NCBI GenBank assembly: GCA_963681505.1
Contig: OY811978.1
Span: 3,604,917 to 3,668,916 of the forward strand
Length of the DNA: 64,000 nt
Direction of reading: 5' to 3'
Source: Eunapius fragilis
Taxonomy: Eukaryota > Porifera > Demospongiae > Spongillida > Spongillidae
Of this stretch, positions 57,130-64,000 are shown in pieces. Each line of letters starts with the position of its first letter. Position 1 is the first letter of the stretch. Both the position numbers and the translations under genes were made by a program. The notes beneath the pieces are model-generated. The model made no database searches. It saw nothing but the letters and a program-made list of their open reading frames with translations, and was not told the DNA's origin.

Positions 57130-58870
57130 AGGGAATTATATATTTACATTGCCTATCTGAGGACAAATCTACTCATCTCTAAAGAACAGTATGGCTTTTT
57201 AGCTAAACGCTCTACTTGCACCCAATTATTAACAACCATTAACTCTTTGAACGCCAAGTGCATATATGCATACATGCTCACTAAATGACAATAATCTGCC
57301 TCACCATTCATGCATGTGGTGTGGATCAAAGTCACCTTGATTACCATTGTAGATGATCCAAGTGCAATACTGACCATTGTAAGTAACCTCATAGTCATAA
57401 AAATATTTGAACATATTTGGGCCCAGTGTAAGCACATTTTGTGTGTCCAAATTGTAACTTGCTGGTACCTTTTGCTGCAACAACCCATTAGCAAAAGGTG
57501 GAGGAGTGACATACTACACTGATTTGGGATACATTCTTGTTCTTAGAGTACATAAAGTGGTGCATTAGTGAAGTGGAGTGAGGTCATCTGAATAATGGGG
57601 TTCTTTAGGCAGTGCGAGAAGACTTCGTAGATGTACTTATATGGTTACAAGTGCAGCAAGCAAGATCTAAATCATGCATGAATGGTGTAACGTTTGTGTG
57701 TGAGTGCATGCATAAATGAACTTGGCGTTCAAAGAGTTAATGATTATACTTTGCTGGCTGATAACAAAATGAGAGTTAATGCAGTTATACATTGACTTTG
57801 CAAAGGATTTTGATTCAGTTTCTCATGCTAGACTTCCTTTAAAAGCCAAATCATTTGGTTTTAATTCTCATTTATTGGATTGGTTATCTTCCTTTCTGTA
57901 TGGTCGGGTTCAATGTGTATATATTGGTGAATCTCAGTCCACTCGTCTTCCAGTCATAAGTGGTGTACCTCAAGGTTCTGTTCTAGGTACTCTGCTCTTT
58001 CTAATGTATATCAATGATCTTCCAGACTGTCTATAGTACCACCTGTTAAAGTGAAAATCTTTGCTGATGATACTAAATTATATTCTGCCCATTGCATTGC
58101 AGAGAATACTGCATTCACAAACTCTTTATCTGAATTTTGTAACTGGTCTTCCAAGTGGCAGCTAAATATTGCTTTCCAAAAATGCAGTGTTATCTCTTTT
58201 GGTCACCTAACAATTCCACCTATTAAATATTCTCTATTGTATGTAGTCCTAGAACAAGTATCTTCAATTCGTGATCTTGGCGTCTTTCTCTCATATGATT
58301 TAAAGTTTCATATTCATTGCTCGGCTATTGCTGCTAAGGCTCATCATCGATGTGCTCTTCTTTTGAAGGACTAGTGATGTTTCAATATAGCTACGGCTAT
58401 TCATTACCTATGTTCGGCCACTACTAGAGTCAAATACTCAGGTATGGAATCCTTGGCTTCATCAGGACATCAATTCCATTGAGAAAGTCCAACGTTTCTT
58501 TACCAGAGCTGTCTGCAATAGAGCTAAGCTTTCATACATAGATTATGGCACTGGGCTAAGAAACTTAAATCTTCAATCTCTTGAGTATTGCAGGGTGTGC
58601 TTTGACCGAGTGATGTGCTACAAGATAGTGTTTAAAACTGTTGATGTTGACAAATCAGACTTCTTTTGTATTAACTCTAATCTTCATTTTACCAGAGGAA
58701 ACCACTATAAACTTATGTCAAGGTCAATGCCACATAATTTTCGTCTAAACTTTTTTTTCTGAATGTGTCATACCAGTTTGGAACTCTCTGCCCAACTCAG
58801 TAGTATCTGCATCCTCCATCAAGCTCATCTGAGTCATGTGGACCTAGCCCCCTTTTGTAAACTATTCCCA
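57130..58870 (+). pseudogene. CR1/Jockey-like LINE reverse transcriptase, interrupted
   Basis: Before the insert: SKEQYGFLAKRSTCTQLL. After it: YIDFAKDFDSVSHARL with the first catalytic Asp, SGVPQGSVLGTLLFLMYIND, FADDTKLY with the catalytic DD pair, then in other frames ITYVRPLLE, QVWNPWLH, IEKVQRFFTRAV and NLQSLEYCR. This is the classical order of an AP-endonuclease-type LINE RT and thumb. There are several stops and frameshifts, and the endonuclease domain is missing at the 5' side. It differs from the restriction-like-endonuclease families at 6.3-13 kb and 28-29 kb. A piggyBac-like MITE interrupts it at 57243-57736. Confidence 0.85.
57243..57736. mobile_element. 494-bp piggyBac-like MITE, TTAA target site
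   Basis: CTCTTTGAACGCCAAG at left and its exact complement at right, with TTAA on both sides (57239-57242 and 57737-57740). Removing it joins LLTTIN to DYTLL in the LINE frame. The minus strand reads VLTLGPNMFKYFYDYEVTYN across 57300-57470, a possible captured or residual coding piece that I do not recognise. Confidence 0.85.
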
Positions 58871-59179
58871 TATGAATAGTAGTAGTAGGCAGTTTATAAT
58901 TGCATTCTTATGCCATTACTTGCCTTTTAGATGTTCTTTTCACCTAATAAATTATATTATATTATACTATGTTATATTATTATATTATATATGTACACAG
59001 GGCTTTCGTTGGTCTAATTATATATTCATAGTCTTTACATTGCATTTTAACGTATAGCTACCAAAAGCGTCCGTGTGCCCACCCCCTTTAGGTGAACCAC
59101 GCCCATTTCTCGCTTAATTGTAACTTTTAATAATTGGTGCCCCCCCCCCTTCCAAAATTCCTGATCTCCCCCTGTTAAA

Positions 59180-60440
59180 AGAGCAGCTATACATAGTTAT
59201 GCGTTTGTACATGTCCACACCTGTAGCCATAGAGGGTGCCACCTCCCCCTCCCCCCCCCCCCCCCCCCCCCCCCCACCTCGCTGGCCATTAGATTCGCTT
59301 CACCGTCTAATGAAAAAATTATGTTGTGCATGTATCATTTATATATCCTAGGTTAATTTTAACCACAGCCACGGAACTCTCCATTTCAATTTTCGGCTCA
59401 TATCTGAGTTTGTCAGGGGTTGATTGCCATCACCTTTAGTTCTTGATACAGTTACAGTGTATACCTGTACGTAGTAACGTCAAGTACATATATATATATA
59501 TATATATATAGCTTGTAGGTTTTTAGTTTTCGTAGTACTAAAAAAGGCTGGCATTAAGGTTTCGACCAGTAAATAGGCCGTCAATAACAGCAAGAAGGGA
59601 GTTAACTGCTCCACACTTGACCACTTCCTGCCCACGAAGAAAAAAAGAGCATGTGATCCCTTCACCTTGTCCTGTTTTCGAACCAGTGCATGCCAGCGGC
59701 AGGTTATAGATCTGAATTGAGCGACGAAGGGGCCATGCATAGGGGTGGTAGTTAGTGTCTGACGGGGCCCACTTATGCTTCTTAATGCTTCTTAATAGAT
59801 ATGCTAAAACATATACCTCTGAGTGGTATTTAGTTTAAAGACCCCTGCGGTACCGTGCCCTCTCAGCAGCTCCCTTCAAGTATATGGACTAGTCATCATT
59901 TAGCATCAGAGACTTTCCAATATACTGATTTTCATATGCCTTATAGCTGCTGAATTGTCCTTGTGCTTTTGAATTTTAGTTTAGCATAGATATGAAAGTA
60001 TCTATGCTTTTAGCAGCACAGGTCTTCTAGATATGGCTGCCGTTTAGCAGTTTTCCTAGGTTCGTACCTTCTCAGGCTATATTTCTTTTGAATCATTTTA
60101 AAAAGATCATCTCACTTCCACACGTTGCTTGGATCTCTTCTTCTCATTACGCGAAGGCATATTAAAACACCTTTAATAGATTAACTACAACACAAAAGGA
60201 TTTCGTGCAGGTTAATTTATACTCTTGAGCTCATTAGCCAAACCATGCATTTGTGTAAAATCCTGTTCCAGAACTGCGTCGCTTTAATATTGGTCTCTTA
60301 ATAAATATTCATGTATACATTACAAGATCGTAATGGTGGGTCTACTTAAACGTCCCTTACCATTTTCAAAATGAATGATTTCTTTGTAAGTGCAAGCATG
60401 ACTGACCTGCATGGCATTCTGCAGGACCAGATGATGCTCT
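59180..60440. other. Stretch without recognised gene
   Basis: Contains a C run of about 30 at 59245-59275 and (TA)n at 59489-59510. No gene found before oxidase copy 2. Confidence 0.4.
59984..60007. mobile_element. 24-bp palindromic micro-insertion
   Basis: GCATAGATATGAAAGTATCTATGC, a 10-bp stem around a 4-bp spacer. Flanks GTTTA and TTTTA differ by one base, a possible eroded 5-bp duplication. Confidence 0.6.
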
Positions 60441-60523
60441 TCAGTGGGCAGAGGGAGAATGTATATCATGCAACTGCTATTGTTTACCATAACATTGTGT
60501 AAAAGTTTTTTTTCTCATTTGCA

Positions 60524-60739
60524 TACATACATACATACATACATACATACATACATACATACATACATACATACATACATACATACATACATACATACAT
60601 ACATACATACATACATACATACATACATACATACATACATACATACATACATACATACATACATACATACATACATACATACATACATACATACATACAT
60701 ACATACATACATACATACATACATACATACATACATACA

Positions 60740-60773
<34 letters not shown>

Positions 60774-60960
60774 CATATATACATACATACATATACACAC
60801 ACACATACATACATACATACATACATACATACATACATACATACATACATACATACATACATACATACATACATACATACATACATACATACATACATAC
60901 ATACATACATACATACATACATACATACATACATACATACATACATACGTACATACATAC
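60524..60960. repeat. (CATA)n microsatellite, about 109 units
   Basis: Nearly pure CATA repeats with a short ATATACAT/ACAC interruption at 60766-60805. It lies on the 5' side of oxidase copy 2, as a shorter version does for copy 1. Confidence 0.97.
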
Positions 60961-61059
60961 ACACACCACAATCACACACACAATCACACACACACAATCA
61001 CACACACACTAATGCACAATAATACACACACATTAATACACACAGATGTAGTACTTCTG

Positions 61060-63306
61060 ATGATGGTGATGCACATATTGCTTACACCAAAGCTGGTGAA
61101 GGCTCAGCGCTGTGACTACCAAATGAAAGACTGTGTTTGTGACAGCAGTGCAAAAGTGTGCAATTTCAGCATTGTGATAGAAGCTCTGCCGACCTTTACA
61201 AGCTATGAACTGAATGCAGTGCCTGGGATGCCAGGCCTTCAACGTGGGGCATTAGGTGGCATCTACTATTTTAACTCAACCAGCGGACAACTCGTTCCAA
61301 CTAACATCAATGTTGCAGGGCATGGTAGATGTTCCAATATCGCAAATGAGGCTTTTGGAACCCAAAATTGTACCATTCCAATGACAGTTGACGGAAAGAC
61401 CTACCGTACATACCTCGCTGTGAACGGCCTCATCCCCGGTCCCAACCTCATAGTACATTATAACCAAACTGTAGTTGTGAAAGTCACAAACTCCTTACAC
61501 AGTGACAGCATCTCCATTCACTGGCATGGGATGCATCAGTACAATACTCCGTGGATGGACGGCGTGGCAGGAATTTCACACTGCCCTATCATTCCAGGTG
61601 CAGATTTCACTTATATCTTCAAGGCCAATCCGTCTGGCACCTTCTGGTACCATTCACACAGTGGCGCACAGAGAACAGAGGGCGTCTTCGGAGCACTCAT
61701 TGTTAAAGAAGTCAACGACAAGCCACGACTTAACATAAATACACAAGAGCACATCTTGTCTTTCCTTGACTGGCAATTGGAACAGTCAGATGCTCTATAC
61801 ACCCGACTGAGGAGTAAAATTGGATTTTTCCCATCGGTACCGTATGGAGTGGTTCCAACAGTGGGATCAAACTGGGTAAAGCTTGGAGCTGACAATACCC
61901 TTGTCGGGACCATACCATACTGGTCAGGTATAATAAATGGGCTAGGACGACACCCGGATGTCCCATACGCCATGTCAAGGCTGAGTGTATTCAATGTTGC
62001 ATACAGGGATAATTTGCTGGCCAATCCGACCTACTATCGATTCAGAATGATAGGAGCGCAGAGTCTGTATGCGTACAAGTTTTCTATTTCGGGTCACAAC
62101 CTAACATTAATGGCAGTTGATGGGTACCTGATCGAACCAGTAGAGGTCGATTACATCATCATCCATGGAGGAGAACGCTATGACTTTGCCTTGAAACCCA
62201 AAAGTGTATCCGAAGCAGCCGGCACAAAAGACTACCTGATGTTAGCGGAGACATTGGAGTTCGATCTGAGTGTGTCTGGACCCCCGTATCCTACACTGAA
62301 CCACACCGCTGAGGCTATTCTCCATTATGGTGATAATACAGACCAGCCCAATTCAGCAAGTTACAGTCAAATCAGTGCAGCGTACAATCTGGGCTGTGGA
62401 AAAGCTGGTTTACGTAAATGCATTGCTATAAACTGTTTGTTTGAGGAATACCACCCAAGCTACAATATCACCTGTATGAAACTTACTTCGTTAAACCTTC
62501 TTTATGAAACACCTAATGAGGAAATGCCAAAAGTATCATCAGACCCCACTATTATCCTGAACTTTGGATTTGAGGGTGTGGGAAGTGCTGTGAATGGCAG
62601 AAATTTTGTTCCTCCAACATTTCCATTGCAAAGCCAACCCAGATGGTCACAAGAAGGTGAAAAAGTATGCCAAAATGGATCTGTGGACTGCACTCGTACA
62701 TCCTGTTTCTGCACTAACATTTACAATATTGCAAAAAAGGACTCCACTGTAGAGATGGTGTTTAGCTCTGTCGGACGAGGGTACAACTTTGCACATCCAA
62801 TTCATCTTCATGGCCACAGCTTTCACGTTGCTGGTATCTATTACGGAACATACGATTCAACTACGGGGTACGTAATTGCAAATAACACTGATGTTACCTG
62901 CAATTCAGATCGCAGTTGCACAAATCCTACTTGGAGTACTACCTACTCACAATCTACTAATATCACTCTCAACAGCAAAACTATTAGAAAGGATACAATT
63001 ATTGTCCCTGCCGGTGGTTATGTGAGGATACGATTTGTTGCAAACAACCCTGGCTACTGGTTTTTGCACTGCCACTTAGAGCCACACCAAGTCGAAGGAA
63101 TGTCTGTGCTCATTAATGAACTTAGAAGTCTACAAAATTCTCCCCCTGATGAACTAAATCAAACATGTGGAAATTTCTACTGGAATGTAAGCTCCTTTAA
63201 CGCGAAGCTTGCTTTTGTTCCTAACAGCTCTACTAGTGGAGCAATTTCTATTTCAAATGCTCCAATGATGCTAGGAATAGTGTATGTTATGCTTGTGATG
63301 CTGTGA
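61060..63306 (+). CDS. Laccase-like multicopper oxidase, copy 2
   Basis: About 748 residues from the ATG at 61060; the open frame runs further upstream only through the microsatellite, and this Met opens a signal peptide (MMVMHILLTPKLVKAQ). Copper motifs: HWHGMHQYNTPWMDG (one His of copy 1 is Tyr here, outside the ligand set), WYHSHSG, HPIHLHGHSFHV and HCHLEPHQVEGM. There are many N-glycosylation sites. The C-terminus is longer and different from copy 1 (Ser/Asn-rich, then SNAPMMLGIVYVMLVML), a likely GPI or membrane anchor. It is intronless and inverted relative to copy 1; homology starts within the 5' repeat and ends near the C-terminus. A 5' non-coding exon with acceptor near 61044 is possible. 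Confidence 0.93.
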   Translation: MMVMHILLTPKLVKAQRCDYQMKDCVCDSSAKVCNFSIVIEALPTFTSYELNAVPGMPGLQRGALGGIYYFNSTSGQLVPTNINVAGHGRCSNIANEAFGTQNCTIPMTVDGKTYRTYLAVNGLIPGPNLIVHYNQTVVVKVTNSLHSDSISIHWHGMHQYNTPWMDGVAGISHCPIIPGADFTYIFKANPSGTFWYHSHSGAQRTEGVFGALIVKEVNDKPRLNINTQEHILSFLDWQLEQSDALYTRLRSKIGFFPSVPYGVVPTVGSNWVKLGADNTLVGTIPYWSGIINGLGRHPDVPYAMSRLSVFNVAYRDNLLANPTYYRFRMIGAQSLYAYKFSISGHNLTLMAVDGYLIEPVEVDYIIIHGGERYDFALKPKSVSEAAGTKDYLMLAETLEFDLSVSGPPYPTLNHTAEAILHYGDNTDQPNSASYSQISAAYNLGCGKAGLRKCIAINCLFEEYHPSYNITCMKLTSLNLLYETPNEEMPKVSSDPTIILNFGFEGVGSAVNGRNFVPPTFPLQSQPRWSQEGEKVCQNGSVDCTRTSCFCTNIYNIAKKDSTVEMVFSSVGRGYNFAHPIHLHGHSFHVAGIYYGTYDSTTGYVIANNTDVTCNSDRSCTNPTWSTTYSQSTNITLNSKTIRKDTIIVPAGGYVRIRFVANNPGYWFLHCHLEPHQVEGMSVLINELRSLQNSPPDELNQTCGNFYWNVSSFNAKLAFVPNSSTSGAISISNAPMMLGIVYVMLVML

Positions 63307-63309
63307 GCA

Positions 63310-64000
63310 CTTTGTATTTGCATGGTAATAGTTTTTCATTTTGCTTTGCTTTATACACTATAGGAGCTGTAATATATTATGTGTATTGTAGTGCCATGCA
63401 ATTGCCAGTATCTGATCATTACATAAAACCTCAAGTACTGAAAACTGATTCAAATAATATGGACCGATATTTCTGTATGGACTGATAACTATACTATGTA
63501 ACGACTAGTGGATTAAAATTAATGTTGCACACACCGACGTTATCCTCCGGGCACTCACGAAGGGACCAGTCTATATAGCTAGCTTACGTACGATACGCCA
63601 GGAACACCAGACCACCCACACCACTGCAATGAAAGTGATATGGTAAATGCATATCATATGTTAATATGGAGGAGTGAATTTTACACAATCACTGTGCCTT
63701 TTCTTGTTAGGGGGCTTGTCCAAACTATATTTGGAAAAATTAGCGTCATTGTGACGTTAGGGGGGGGGGGGGGGGGGGGGTTAAGGCTATGACGCTAAGA
63801 AAATTTTATTGTCCGCAAGTTTTGCGAAACATCTAGCTTTCATACTAAGCTTGCTGCAGCGTTGACTATAGTGACAGCAGTTATGTCTATTCAGACTACA
63901 CTTTTCGGAGGAGTAGTGAAAGATGTGCAACACATTTACAAGGTGCCACGAGACACGTACGAAAAGTTTATTGAGTTGTGGTGGCAACGAGCCAGGCGAG
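63310..64000. other. 3' flank of oxidase copy 2
   Basis: No gene recognised. A G run of about 22 lies at 63760-63781, flanked by GTGACGTTA and TAACG-like text. The short minus-strand ORF at 63787-63987 has no features. Confidence 0.4.

Noticed and set aside
60444..61022. Tyr-Ile-His-Thr repeat protein on + and Met-Tyr-Val-Cys repeat proteins on -
   Set aside because: Pure translation of the CATA microsatellite; all frames stay open.

Overview
The window looks like nuclear DNA of a marine invertebrate; a sponge is my best guess, but nothing here proves the phylum. Supporting signs are spliced metazoan-type genes (two SLC39/ZIP zinc transporters with GT-AG introns of 0.1-5 kb), two membrane-anchored laccase-like multicopper oxidases, and a dense mix of animal-type transposons. 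Microsatellites, minisatellites and long poly(G)/poly(C) runs are also frequent, and there is a short interstitial CCCTAA array. I saw no rRNA, tRNA, CRISPR or bacterial-type operon.

Layout. 1-4.9 kb: the 3' part of a ZIP transporter gene (+), its introns full of minisatellites. 5.9-13.04 kb: a minus-strand non-LTR retrotransposon (zinc finger, reverse transcriptase, restriction-like endonuclease C-terminus), split at 7992-11434 by a 3.44 kb Ginger-type DNA transposon that encodes a gypsy-like integrase and an OTU protease; its 4-bp target duplication is GACC. 13.4-14.9 kb: small insertions, including a hAT-like MITE that splits a Cys-rich ORF. 15.9-18.1 kb: multicopper oxidase copy 1 (-). 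18.4-21.7 kb: a decayed TIR element with zinc-knuckle ORFs, a 185-bp palindrome and a second retrotransposon family. 23-27.9 kb: microsatellites and two large minisatellites. 27.9-29.3 kb: a 5'-truncated second copy of the first retrotransposon family (+). 29.94-31.33 kb: a giant palindrome. 31.6-32.0 kb: a small secreted-protein gene (-). 35.1-35.5 kb: a candidate exon (-). About 38-46.9 kb: the second, nearly complete ZIP gene (+), whose longest intron holds several fold-back elements. 48.1-56.3 kb: a long hairpin, a RecQ-carrying element with 9-bp target duplications, and nested fold-back elements. 57.1-58.9 kb: a CR1/Jockey-like LINE interrupted by a piggyBac-like MITE. 60.5-63.3 kb: multicopper oxidase copy 2 (+), inverted relative to copy 1.

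The host genes concern metals (zinc uptake, copper oxidases). The two ZIP genes share exon lengths and are paralogues. The oxidase pair is an inverted duplication whose homology runs into a shared 5' tetranucleotide repeat. Most of the remaining DNA is transposon debris, much of it nested. In four cases removing the insert and one target-duplication copy restores the interrupted ORF or repeat arm, and in a fifth (49979-50782) a 7-bp duplication flanks the insert. The most unusual signal is a family of 24-27 bp palindromes, two with perfect 5-bp duplications, that look like collapsed versions of an 823-bp element in the same window.
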